A stretch of 64,000 nucleotides of DNA, taken from NCBI GenBank assembly GCA_033085395.1, contig JANQBS010000145.1:39269-103268 (forward strand), written 5' to 3'. The notes below the pieces were generated by a model. That model was given only the letters and a program-made list of their open reading frames with translations. It made no database searches and was not told the origin of the DNA. Below, piece after piece: positions 33,570-45,500 of this stretch. This stretch comes from Xanthoparmelia taractica (taxonomy: Eukaryota > Ascomycota > Lecanoromycetes > Lecanorales > Parmeliaceae). Each line of letters opens with the position of its first letter. The stretch's first letter is position 1. The position numbers were made by a program, and so were the translations under genes.

Positions 33570-36047
33570 TCAACCCACGAATCCGCTACTTGCCACGCTA
33601 TTCGTGGGACACGTTCCCGAAAAAAAGTCAATCGTCCGCCCATTGAAACTTCCCCTGCGGTGCTTATCCGTCTTCGGCTGGCATTGATCGAATGGGCACC
33701 CGTTCCCGTGGTTGTTACAAGTTTGGTTCGTAGATCGGGGGCGCACGGAGCCGCCTTTGATGGAGGAGGGTTTGAAGGTGGCGAGTTCAAGATTCGGAGG
33801 GAGGAAATTGGTGAATTGGTTGGAGGTGCCGTACGTTGAGGAGGCGTTGTAGGGGGATGTTTGAGGCGAGGGGGGAGGGGAGGAGGCTGTCAAGCCCGTT
33901 GTGGCGGTGTAGGAGAAGTTAGTGGAGCCTTTGACGCAGAGCGAGGACGGGTCACCGATGGCCCGGACGGCGTATCGCTATAGTTGGCTGTAGTTGGATA
34001 AGGTGTTCGCCGTGTAGAAGATACGATAGTCGGCGGCATCGTAGAGGAACTGCACGGGAGTGCCGTTCGTTTCGAAATCTTCGCGTCGGATCTGGTCCCG
34101 GAGATTTACGCTTAGGAACTCGATTCATATGTCGATTTCTCTATTCGGAAGGAAGTCGCTCGTCGTCACATTAAAGGTCTCCGCGATGGAAATGTTATCG
34201 TCGATATTCTGGGCGAGGTAGATCTGCACGCCCCGCGTCCCGCTGGCGATTTGCATGAATCCCGACGAAGGTAGGCCGCCGACGGTGATAGCTTTAACGC
34301 CCGCTTCGTGGTGCATTATTTTAATAAAGATAGCGCAGGCGGAGGAGCAGAGGCCGTCGGTTAGTAGAATGATGTTTTCTGGGTCGTAGAGTTGGGGCGA
34401 CGTAGCAGGAACGGAGGCGCCGTAGATGTTGATACCGAGGGTTGCGTTGTCGAAGAGAGAGTCGGATATGTTTTCGCGCTGGACGGTGGTGAAGAAGTCG
34501 CCGTTGAAGAGGTGCGGGTCGAAAAATTGGGCCCAGGAGGTGAAGTTTTGGTTCGTTTCTATATCGATGCGGCTGCTGAAGACGAAATCGCTGGCGGATA
34601 GGACATCGTAGTCGCTGCTATTTTGGGACTTGCGGTCTTAATAAAAGGTGGTGAAGGTATTGCCGATGATGTCGGCGTAAGGTTGGGCGCGGAGCCTACT
34701 ACCGCGAAAAGCGTTATTCGAAGGAAAAAAGTGCTTGAAGGTGTCGACGGCTAGAAGCGTGTCATCGTCTAGATTCTGCTGTAAATCTACTAACACTTTC
34801 GACAGTCCAGCAGCATGTGCAGCATCGAGAAATTTCTGAACGGTATTTGAAAGTGTCTGAAGGTCATCACCATACATGTTAAAAGTAGGGATGCTAAGTA
34901 CAGCCGTTGATATATCTTTCAGGAAATAGCTAGTCAAAAAGCCGCCACCGGATGGATATAGATTGGGCTGGAAGATGTTCGTATTATTCGGATATGCAGA
35001 GTCAGGAAATGAAGTGACAGAAGGCGTGGCTTCACTCGAGCTAGTACTGGTTACGCTCGAGCTTATCGAGGTCGCAGCCGCGGTCACCGCAGTCGCGGCA
35101 GCAGCCGAAGAATTAGAACTGTCTGGACTAGCACACGGATCAAGAGTATTCGGATCGTACGAGGCAGGATAGAAGCCAAGAACAAAGAAATTGTAGAAGT
35201 CTCCTCCCGTAACGAGCGATCCGATGTAGTCTGGGCTATTGTAAATCGCTTGCCACGACTGAAGATCAAGCTCGATGCCGTTCTCGAAGCCAAGGGTAAT
35301 AGTGTCGCCGGGAAAGAACTCAATCTTCGCTTGGAAGATACTATAGTTGTTCTAGATATATGCCGCCCAGCTGAACATTAAATCGTTTCAATCCGCGTTC
35401 GGCTCAATGTTTCCCACTGAGTTTGCGGCTACAAATTGTTTGAGATACGTCGTAATATCCTGGCTATTGATAGTCTTAATAGCCGAGGGTGTGAAAGTCG
35501 GATCTGACTGCTGAAGTGAGACATCGTCTACTAGATACACCTTTGGGATCTGGACGCCATCCTCCGACAATAATACAATAGCATAAGGGCTCGTAAAGGT
35601 GAACGCATTAAGGATACCCGAGTTGAGCTAAAAGTGAGCGTCATGGGCCGAGTACACTAGATTCTATAGGGTCGCCTCGAAAGTATACTGGTTAGGAAAC
35701 GCGCCGTTATTGATATCATTCTGGATTCGCTCGAGGCCTGCTTCAATATCGACAGCAGGCTGTTGATAGCTCGAGGGCGGACTTTTTAGAAATGCCAAGG
35801 TCGACTGGAATTGGATGATATTATTATAGTATTTAATAAAGTTGGTGGCAACAGCCGGGTCGAAAGGAACGCTGGTGAGGCAATCATAGGCTTGTCTGAC
35901 TATGAAAGTTTCGTTATATGAGCTAACGATGTCACCGCATATCGTCGACTGAGGCGGCGGAGAAGTAGTAGTCGTGTCTGGTGCTGGTGCGGCGGAGATT
36001 AAGGTCAATGATAGAATTTGGAGCAATAGAGCGAAGGTAAGACGCAT
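33570..36047 (-). pseudogene. Secreted S41-type peptidase gene with seven in-frame stops and no frameshift
   Basis: A single continuous frame of 825 codons runs from the ATG at 36047 down to 33570. The N-terminus MRLTFALLLQILSLTLISAA is a signal peptide. Serine-protease features include ILLTDGLCSSACAIFIKIMHH with the likely nucleophile Ser, followed by AGVKAITVGG, as in fungal tail-specific (S41/CPAF-like) peptidases. Seven internal stops interrupt it: TAG at 35664, 35628, 35352 and 33978, TAA at 34638, and TGA at 35388 and 34125 (lowest coordinates). Each could arise from CAG, CAA or CGA by one C-to-T change. The protein frame is otherwise sound, with intact hydrophobic and Ser/Thr-rich segments. 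RIP-type mutation, readthrough or RNA editing are open explanations. Confidence 0.75.
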
Positions 36048-37313
36048 GTTGTTATTGATTACCTTAAACTAACGATGGACGCTCCTGTCCACTTAGTTCT
36101 AAAAGCTTAAGAGAAACAACAGTATATAAAAAGAAAAACAGCAAAGAAGGAAAATCGAATTCTGACAGTCTGGAGAGGAAACTATTAGGGGACATTTAGA
36201 GAAAATATGAACCTGACATTCGCCGCCTTTCGTAGCCTTGTGCTAGCGTGGGCTGACGAGAGTTTCTTCATCGAGTACGAAGTACTTGGGGTTTCAGCTC
36301 GGCAGGGGTAGACTAAAGTTCGGCAGGGGTAGAACTTCTCGCATATGCAGCGCATATGTATCTCTACCCCCGATGAGGTCGTTGCATATGCCGAGTATAT
36401 CCGTTCTACCCCGGATGAGGTTGAAGCATATGCTCAGTATACGCATTAAAAATTAGGATAGGGGCCCCGGCAGAAGCCCCCGGAGGGTCGCCGAAGGCTG
36501 ATTAGGCCAGGGTTTGGGTTAGGAGGGTCAGGGTTAGTCAATCTTATAAGCATATGCTGAGTATATGCTGTTTTTCTACCCCCGATAAACTCCGTGTATA
36601 TGCGGAGCGTATTCGTTCTACCCCGGATGAGTCGCATATGCTTTGCATATTTCTACCCCTGCCGAGCTGTATGCCCGTACTACTTTACTGTCAGTCATGT
36701 TGTTGCATCTAACCTGTTTTGGCCCCCAAGGTGGAATACATGGAGCGCCCTGAACTGGATGATTGGGTCCCGTTCTCGATTCTCAGAAATACTCCGTTGA
36801 TTTGGGATCAGGCTTCTCAGCCGTGATGTCAAGAAAAGGGGGTAAAGGCAACATTATATCATTATATATGCAGCCTGCTTTTGCCTGAATCTCAGCACCG
36901 AATAGAACCGACTCGGTTCAACCCCACACTCGGTCACCTAGTACTAATTCGACCCTAGTCTACTCCGATTGGGATTAGATTAGCACTGGGTGCCCGAGTG
37001 GAGGGTGAACACTTCGAACGACCGGGGCATGCGAGAAGAGGTCAAAGCGTGTCCTTTCGAAATTATGCACGCACGCGGGTGACAGAAAAGCCCGCACCCC
37101 TTTAACAAGAATGGTTACCGTTTTTGCAGCCTTCTAACTTCCCCAGAAACTTAATTCGAAGGACATTTGGTATACAACAGTTTTTCAAATAGACATATTT
37201 ATCCGCAAGTTCTTGATATCAAAACTCTTCGTTGAGATCATACAGTGTAATGGATCTTTTATAAAGACTTGAGGGGTTCGCTCGTCGTGGAAGAACCTTA
37301 CTAATGGGCAGCG
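36048..37313. other. Divergent intergenic region holding an inverted-repeat element
   Basis: It separates the starts of the S41 gene and the NACHT-ankyrin gene and contains the 375-bp inverted-repeat element. The rest, AT-rich at 36060-36200 and 36840-36880, shows no gene. Confidence 0.45.
36295..36669. mobile_element. MITE-like element with 18-bp terminal inverted repeats
   Basis: The left end CAGCTCGGCAGGGGTAGA (36295-36312) is the exact reverse complement of the right end at 36652-36669. Inside, TCTACCCC and its complement recur, together with several GCATATGC and CATATG units and a palindromic texture. There is no transposase frame. No clear target-site duplication is visible: TTT on the left, TAT on the right. 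It is non-autonomous; its class cannot be told. Confidence 0.7.
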
Positions 37314-40300
37314 ATGGGTGATCCATTAAGCGTTACTGCCAGCATCGGTACTGTCTTGCAATTGACGAGCGAAGTTATCGAGTTTGGCTTAGACTTCGCC
37401 AATGCGCCCAAAGCCATATTGAGCCTGAAGGGGGAAGTCGAGTCCCTGCAGCTGCTGCTCAAACAGCTTAAGGAACGCTGTGAAAAGACCCTCCACGGTC
37501 AGAAGACTCCTCCGCCCTGGCTCCAAGGCCTGTGGGAAGTCCGGCGATTGGACAGAAATAGACTCGAGGAGTATGAGTACCGAGGGTTGGTACCGCAGCT
37601 TGAGCAGGCCGTCGATGAGGCCATGGCGAAGCTCAACCCGATCAAGGAGTAGAAGAATACGGCGGCATATCAGAGGCTTACTTGGCATCACCGGAAGGAT
37701 AAGTTTGAGGAGATTTGTAAAGCCGTTCAAAGGTGTTTGAATATGATCACCACGGCCCTTACGCTCAATAACCCGACACTTGAGGAAATGACAGATCTCC
37801 AAAAAGAGACTAATGTTTAGCTTACTCGGCTAAATAATCGTGAAGAGAAACGAAGAAAGGAAGAAGAGGAAGCAGAACGAGAAGAGATCACAAAGTGGCT
37901 TTCGCCCTTCTCCTTCATCGCCAAACAAGTCGAGCTCTCAGACAAATCTTTCACTTAAGTCGGCGAATTTCTCTGGTCAGATCAGCGCTTTCAAGCCTGG
38001 GCGGAAGGCAGCCCCTGATATCTCTGGTGCGTCGGCGAGCTCGGCGTCGGCAAAACCGTTTTCTTCTCAATCCTCGCGCATCGTCTTGCTCAACAACAAT
38101 CCCGCGGCCCTTCTCCTTCCTCGATCCTCTCTATCTACCTCGACTATAAATCCTTTAAGACGCAGACACCGAAGCGCCTAATCGGAAGCCTCCTGTAGCA
38201 GCTCCTTCAGCTAAACGACTCCTTCGCCCTTCCCGAAAAGCTGAAAACAGTGCACAAAAAGGCGAAACGGCTGAGCTACGAGCCCAGCTCGTATTACAAA
38301 GAAGTGCGCGGAGTGCTGATAGACGGGCTCAAACGCTTTGGCCGCTGCTACATCATCGTCGACGGGTTTGATGAGCTGGCGCCTCAGGAACGGCTCGAGC
38401 TTCTGAAAGAGCTGCGCAGCTTGAAGCCCGGTGAAGTAAGCCTTTTGCTCACGTCGCGCCCGCTCAGCGATCAGACGGACACCGGGGTTTACGAGTGCGA
38501 TCGGTGCCATAGGGAAGATTCAAAGCTAGTTTTTCAATGCAAGATCTGCAAGGCGGGTAAATTTGATATCTGCTATGATTGTAGAGGGAGAGGGCTCCGG
38601 TGCGATGATGGGGCGCACGAGCTCAAGGAGCCGTATGAGCAGCTTGAGGTCACGGTGAAGTTTCCGGACGAGGATATCGAGAGCTTTGTAAGACGGGAGA
38701 TCGGTGTTGAAGTTGAGAATAGCGAATTAGTACTCACAGATAAGCGAGACACGGTTGTTAACCCTATGACTACGCCTTTGGAAGACCTTCTCCACAGGGA
38801 TCCTAAGCTCCCGGGGCAAATCATCACCGAAGTGACCAAGAAGGCCGCCGGTCGTTTTTTGTACGCGCGACTTCACCTGGACGCGCTAAAAACAAAAACA
38901 AATATATTAATGCTGAAAAAGGCGCTGCGGACGTTCCCCGAGACAACAGATGACATCTACAAGGAAGCTATACAACGGATTCAGAAGCAGGAGCCGGAGT
39001 CTCGTGAGCGCGGGCTCAGGATCTTAGGCATCCTGACCCACGTGCGGAGACCTTTGGGGCTGGAAGAGCTGAAGCACGCTCTTGCTGTCCTCACGCTAGA
39101 CTCGCTCGATGAAGGGGAGAAGTCCAAGGACGCTCTTAAGGACGCTGAGGATGAAACCAAGACCATCCTCGGGTCAACGTCGTCGCTTGTAGTTGTTGAA
39201 GCAAATAGGGCAAGCTTGGTCCATAGATCGTTGGAAGAGTTTCTCCGCAGAGGGGCGAACAGCAGCAAATGGCTTCCGAACGCAGAATTTGACCTCGCTA
39301 GAGCATGCATGCTTTATCTTGATCTTATTCTTCCGTCTGGGTATTGTCAAGATAACTACTACACTTCCGAAAATGCCAAATTTCCGTTTCTTCGGTACGC
39401 TTCGCAATACTGGGGCGATCACATCCGCGATGCAAGCCAGGATCCCGAACACGCAAGTTATGTGCAAGACAAAGCGTTGGGGCTATTAGTTGACTCGCAG
39501 CGCATGAACGCCTGTATGCAAGCCGCCTGGGTCACTAGCCCAGGAGGAGTTGATACGTGGGATGTATGGAAGGGCGTCCATCAACTGCATATCTGCGCTC
39601 GGTTCGGGCTTTGGTCTGTAGTATCTAAAATGAACCCAGAACCCGTTACGGTGGACAAGGAAGAGCCCAAGTACGCGCAAACGCCCCTCATGTACGCTTG
39701 CCGAAACGGACACTATGAAGTTGTAAACTTGTTACTGCAACTAGGTGCTTCGCCGAAGAAAGTCAGTGCGCGACGAACAGCTCTGTTCGAGGCCATTTTG
39801 GGGCACCATGGCCGAAGCAGTGCGAAAACGTCCGGCGCACTGTCAAGGCATGCTAAGGTTGTCGAACTTTTGGGGCTTGCAATGCCTGGAGATCTCGACA
39901 TCAACATGACCCACAGCCAAGAGCATGAGCGGACAGCGTTGATGCTTGCTGCGCAAAGGGGGCACCTTGAGATGATCGAAATACTGCTCAAACACGAAGG
40001 CATTCGTATCGATATGCAAGATGCGAACGGAATGACTGCCATTTTACTTGCTGTGAGAGAAGGTTACTCCACCATCGTCCAGCGTCTGCTCGAGGCAAAG
40101 GCCAACATCGAAATCGTTGATTCCCAAGTCGGTCGCTCGCCCCTAAGGTGCGCGGCGGAGAGGGATCGCGTGGACATCGTAGAACTTCTCTTACGGCATA
40201 GGGCAAATCCGAACGTAAAAGACCGCGAAGGAGGAACTGCTATCCTGCGTGCTGTAAATAGAGGGGCTGCTAGCGCCCTGAAGGAGATGATGAAGAAGGA

Positions 40301-41291
40301 ACACGATGTTGACATCGAGTGCGTTGACGAAGACGGGCAGAGCCTTCTGCACGGTGCTGCGCGGAACGGCTACGACCAGATCGCTCGCATACTGCTGAAA
40401 GACGGGAGACTGGGCGTTGACGTCAGAGATAAATGTGGCATGACGCCGCTGCATGATGCGAGTCGGTGTGGTGAATCTGCAGTAGCATCTGTCCTACTAG
40501 TAGGCGAGGCCGATAGTTCGCTAAAGGACAACTTCAAAAGGACACCCTTTATCGTCGCTTGGCAATACGGCCGGGGGGACATCATGAGCATGATCACGAG
40601 CCACAGCTCTCAAACCATCCCGCTCGACGACGCCAATCTCCCAATCTGGGCCATGGCCCGCCGCGATCTGTCCGACCTCCTCGCCTCCGCCATCAAAACT
40701 CGACCCCAGGACCTCCAAATTTTAGAACCGTATTCGAACAAGTCCCCTTTGCACTGGGCCATCGAAGCCAAAAAACCCGCGACCCTCAACATTCTCCTAA
40801 AATCCCACAACATTCTCCCCCTAGTCAACCAACGCAACCACTTCGGCCGCACCCCGCTCCACACCGCCGCCTTACTCGGCGACAACCTTGCCTGCCGCCT
40901 CCTCCTTTCTACCGGCGCTGACCCTGACACCAAGGATCGCTGGGACGATCCACCGATCGTACTCGCGCAGGCGAATGGACATCTTGACGTCATGCTCATG
41001 CTCATCAAAGCCGACATTAACAAAATCGCTAAACACAAAATTGACCTCAAGCGCTTGTTCTTCTTCGCGGTGGAGAAGGGGGATACGGATGCAGTGGAGC
41101 GGTTGATTGAAGAGTATGGGGTTGACAGGTCGATGCAGAACTCGGAGGGATCGAGGGCGGAGCACATTGCGAAGGCGGCGGACGATGAGGCGATGTTGAG
41201 GGTGTTGGATGCGGCGCCGACACTGAATTTTGAAGTAAGAGGGAGGGAGATACCGTTTGTACCGTTTAGGAGCAGGCCGGTGGAGTTGTGA
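37314..41291 (+). pseudogene. NACHT/zinc-finger/ankyrin NLR-like gene with five in-frame stops in the 5' third
   Basis: One frame of 1326 codons runs from ATG 37314 to the stop at 41291. The N-terminal region (GDPLSVTASIGTVLQL) resembles the start of fungal STAND proteins. The NACHT ATPase follows: Walker A GELGVGKT at about 38046, and Walker B YIIVDGFDEL near 38350. A zinc-binding insert has spaced Cys pairs (YECDRCHRE, FQCKICKAGKFDICYDC). C-terminal ankyrin repeats begin near 39600, for example TPLMYACRNGHYEVVNLLLQLG and several more to about 41150. Stops are TAG at 37650, 37818 and 38196, TAA at 37956 and TGA at 38016, each one C-to-T step from CAG, CAA or CGA. From 38250 onward 1013 codons are open. 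Such proteins act in fungal nonself recognition and cell death. Confidence 0.8.
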
Positions 41292-41479
41292 AGGTGGGTG
41301 GGTGTGGAGCTAGTAGGATTTAGATATTCAAGCTATCTAACATTGTCTCGGGGCTAAAAGACTTGGAAACACTGATCCGGAGGAGCAAGTACGAGAGCAA
41401 TGTTCAAACACTGCAGTAAAAGAGGGCAGAATACATAAAAGTTAGAGCGGGGCTCATCATACATAGACTTATCCTTATG

Positions 41480-42543
41480 CTAGCCGTAATCACGGATGTA
41501 TATGGCGCGAAAGCTGGGACTGTTGGTGATTCTCTGCATGGCTTTCTCGCATACATTACGATAAATATTGATTCTTGGGATCTGGGAGTAATCTGCCATT
41601 GCCACGGGTAAGTCCTCAAGCTCTTTCATTGAAAGCAGATCCTCGTTGGCCTCTCTTCGCAAGCGAAGCTCTCGATAGGAAAGATATAGACTTTGGTCGA
41701 AGGATGTGGGCATCTACAGACCATCAGTCCGTTTCCACTAATTGAACAAGACAGCATACTTGGTCCGGCAAACCGTTGTGGTAGTGAAACAGGTCGTATA
41801 ATATCCCGAGCTCGACTGTGAAGGCGATAGAAACCAGGATCTATGTCTTGTTCCCTCTTTCATCCACATTCATGATCTGACTACTCCTCTCAAGACTTTG
41901 ATTCTGGACTGCCCAATCTCGAATGTGCTCCTTTCTAATAGCTACCGAGCCAATACTCGATAGGTATTGACTTTAAAGCCTTGGGGCTGCAGCCCAGCTT
42001 CGGCTAGGCCCCGTACAGATCTGCCCCATAACAGAAAGATATGACAGATCGAGTATGGACTCAACTTCTTGCGAATACGAGTAGTCTGTGACACGTCGAC
42101 TGTGACTAGCTTACTGACAACCCAATCCAAATCTTCCGAACTGCCCACCGGATCTTCGTAGCGATAGTGTGTTTCGCTTGTGCTTCGCAAGACGGCTTAT
42201 GAACTCCACAACAGGGTGTTCGAAAATCTTTCTCCTGCGCTCGCTGGCTTCGATACGATGCAGTTGTCCATCATTGTCCGTACTGTTCTGTCTCGACTCC
42301 ATACTGTGGTTGCAGCTTTTCCAAATCTTTGAGCATTATTGATATCTGCTGCAGAACGTCTCTGATCTCTTGATGGCCGCCTATCTGGTCCAAGACGCTA
42401 TCCCTACCTTCACCAGGGCTTGGAAGACCAATACTTTCTCCCCAAACCATGAACTGGCGTTTGATGATGTTGCTTTGCACACCTGGGTAGCCAAAACCGT
42501 CAAAATCTAAGCCATATGCTCGAGGATAGGAACGTTTCCACAA
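41480..42543 (-). pseudogene. HeLo (prion-inhibition and propagation) domain relic
   Basis: Minus-strand pieces in three frames carry HeLo-type features. One is GYPGVQSNIIKRQFMVWGESIGLP (42450-42510), where the RF-x-x-WGE-x-x-GL pattern is the domain's hallmark. Others are DVLQQISIMLKDLEKL, and then KIRWAV next to SSEDLDW near 42130-42165. Joining them needs at least two frame changes around 42130-42190 and one near 42290. No intron explains these changes. The 77-codon frame at 41480-41713 is probably its distal part. HeLo proteins are fungal cell-death executioners often encoded near NACHT genes. Function is probably lost; limits are approximate. Confidence 0.55.
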
Positions 42544-45500
42544 GCGGGATTTGGACGAGTGATGTCCACTATATGTTTGAAAAGGGAAGGAAAAGGTAGG
42601 AATGGTGGCGATTCATGATCAAACAAAGACATAATCCAAAGAAAGAACAGTTGGTGGAGAAGTAGGATCGATATCTGTCTTAACCATGGATGGGTGGACG
42701 GGTAGACGGGTACAGATGGTGAAAGCGGCGGTGCTTTGAAACCGGAAACGCACAGAATCATTCAGGAAGAAATCTCTCTACCCGAATATTCTCACTCTTC
42801 CACCTTGCAGCGAAAAAAAAAGAGGCAGATCGTCACCCGAAGTTTGAAAGACCCAAAAGGTCTTTCTTACGCAGGGAGATTCGAGCTGGCGCTGCCATAC
42901 GACTCTCATCTTCGCTACTCCAACATCAAAGAGAAGCACGCACTTGTCAGAAACACCCACGTTTCAGCGACACGCCGACTTCCCCGGACAACCCGGAAGT
43001 CTGCCCTCAAAGTCTTCAGAAGGTCCTCCTGAATGCGAGACCTCGGGCCCGAAGTTCCCTCGACTCAACCAAATTCCAATCCATTTCACAGATACCTACC
43101 ACATCTCCACTACCCCTTCCCCCCACCCCCCCAGGACCTCTCCGCTAACAAACTTAGGAAGCAACAAGTAATACAAGTCAAACTAAAAAAGTAAATTCAG
43201 CGCAACTCCCCTCACCCCTTCAGACATCTGTCTCCCACCACTAGCCGAATGCGTATTCAGATTCTCGCAATCACACAATCACGCAATAACGCCACATATC
43301 GAATCACAATTAGCGGGGCAAACAAGACAAGATGCGACGAGACAGATCATCTACAGCGGGAATGGTAATAGGAAAGGGAAAGGGAAAGTAGTGGATGGTG
43401 AGACGGAGTCAAGAGAAGACCTGAGCGTGGACGACATCGCGAAAGTACTAAGAGGATCTGATCATATTGTTATCAGGTTGGTTCTGATGAGCGAGGGAAA
43501 GATTGTCTAGAGGGTTTGTTTTTGATTGATACGAGGCTCTAGGAAGATATGTGGATGGATGAATGGATGGATGGTGGAGGTACAATACTGGGGACGAGCT
43601 GTTCGAGTGAGGGAGTAATCTGCAGAAAAATTGCGAGATAAATGGCTTTGTTCGAATTCGTACAGCTCGGCGCGGGCGAGCCTTTGATGCCATGCTCAAT
43701 TATACGCAGCAGCGGCCCCAGCTTCAATAGTTGTGCATGCTGCCATAGATCCCGTCGCCAGAGTGCGTACTTCTCATCCTTGCCACCCGTCTCCGACTCT
43801 TGCCGCACAGACCCATCACCCATAGGCCCGCCAATCCCGCCCGCACAAAACAACCAACACCCGTACTTTGTCCAGCTACCTTAGTACCAAACACCAAAAG
43901 GCGCGCTTCGCCACAGCGCCCCCCGCCCCCCACCAAACAGAGCTCAGAGCCCGATCTCATCGTGAAAATCCGATCTGAAAAAAAAAAGCCCGATGCTCGA
44001 TCTCCCTCCCGTCCATCCCTGAAAACAGAAATGGCCCACGCTTGCGAAAAGCTAAACAAATGTACACATAGAAGCGCACCGGTGCGCTCGCGGGAGAGAA
44101 CGATAAAAAAAAAGACCCCAAGAAGAAAACGTAATATAAGCATCGTCGATCATGGCGAATGTACGTGGCTTAATTGGGGAACTCTGGGCCTACTTATCGA
44201 TATATGCGATGGAGATCTGGGGAAGAGCAGAAGCGATTGAAACAAAACGTGTGTGAAAAAGGGAAAATGCGGCGCAAACCGTCGTAAAGCGAGGCAAAGC
44301 GATTATCTACAAAAGTGAGAGAATTGAGAAGAAGTACGTACCTTCTAGCTACCCAAGGTACCAAGTAACTTGCGCGTGAATGCGCACCCCACGTTTCCAA
44401 CTACCTTGGCTCCTCGTTGACGCTATCGATTAGAGCAAACGCCGCTCTACCTATCGATAGAGAAAGGGGGCCAGAATGGGGAAACAAGTGGCTGTCGCTT
44501 CTCCAAATCATTTTGCTCTCGCCACGCCTAGATTTGCAACAAAAAAAAAAAAAAAGAAAAAAAAAAAAAGAACAGATACGTAGACAAGTACCATTAGGCA
44601 ACAGGAACAAGTACTTCCAAGGGGATCAGACCCATTTCGAATCAACATGACGTTTTCGATTGCTGGATTCAGGATAGCTTGGCACGTGGCATGCATGAAG
44701 GAAACGAAAAGGAACGCAACGCAACGCAGCGCAGGCCGGGGCGTTGCTGACAGCGATAGATGATTACTGATGATGCAGGGTCCAGGCAGTCATTATCGAA
44801 GTCATCTTTTGCTGACTTTCCTCTCCTTCCTGCCCATTTCCCTGCACGCACGTAAGCACGAGACGGACGGACCGGGGGGGGGGGGAAGGGGGGAACGACG
44901 GGGAGAGCAGCTCTGCTCTGCCCTGCCCTGCCCTGCCATGGATGTAGACGCGCTATTATTCAGCTTACTTGATTCATGGATGGCTGCATTAGGTATCCTC
45001 TTTTGCCTCTCTGTTATTCTCTTATCTTGGGGTGGATTTGTTCCCCTTTTTTTTTCTGACTCTGCGGAGTGGCCGTCTCAGTACCTAGTAATCGCGGAAT
45101 GCCCCGAAGTCCAATGGAGAGAGAGAGACAGACAGGCAAAAAAATCGATCAAAGGGTAATCAGATACAGAAAAAAGCAACCTATTCGCCGGTATCTTAGT
45201 CAGTGGAAGTAAATACTTTCTTTATCGTGTGATAATGATCACTAGCATGCTAAACTGATAAAGTACTGTAAAAGCAATACTCAATCGAAATCAACCAAAA
45301 ATCAAGGCAAATCAAGCTACCGTACCCCACACTACCTTCCTACGCTCCCTCCACACATGTATGCGGGGGATAAGCATGAAACCATGCGAAAACGATGATG
45401 AGTGCCGGATGAGGAAGGGGAAGGGGGAAAAATGCTTATCTTGCAGCAGTAGAAACTGCCTTAGCATGTGTGGGGCTGGTGGAACTAAAGTAGCTTCGGT

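Noticed and set aside
36510..36540. Telomere repeat in the inverted-repeat element
   Set aside because: The GGGTTAGG-like text is only a few imperfect units inside the MITE-like element.
40610..41167. 185-codon minus-strand frame in the ankyrin region
   Set aside because: It is antisense to the ankyrin repeats and has no independent features.
37314..41291. Introns as the cause of the internal stops in the NACHT gene
   Set aside because: The stops fall in or next to conserved parts (for example just before GELGVGKT), and the same frame continues with no phase change on both sides.
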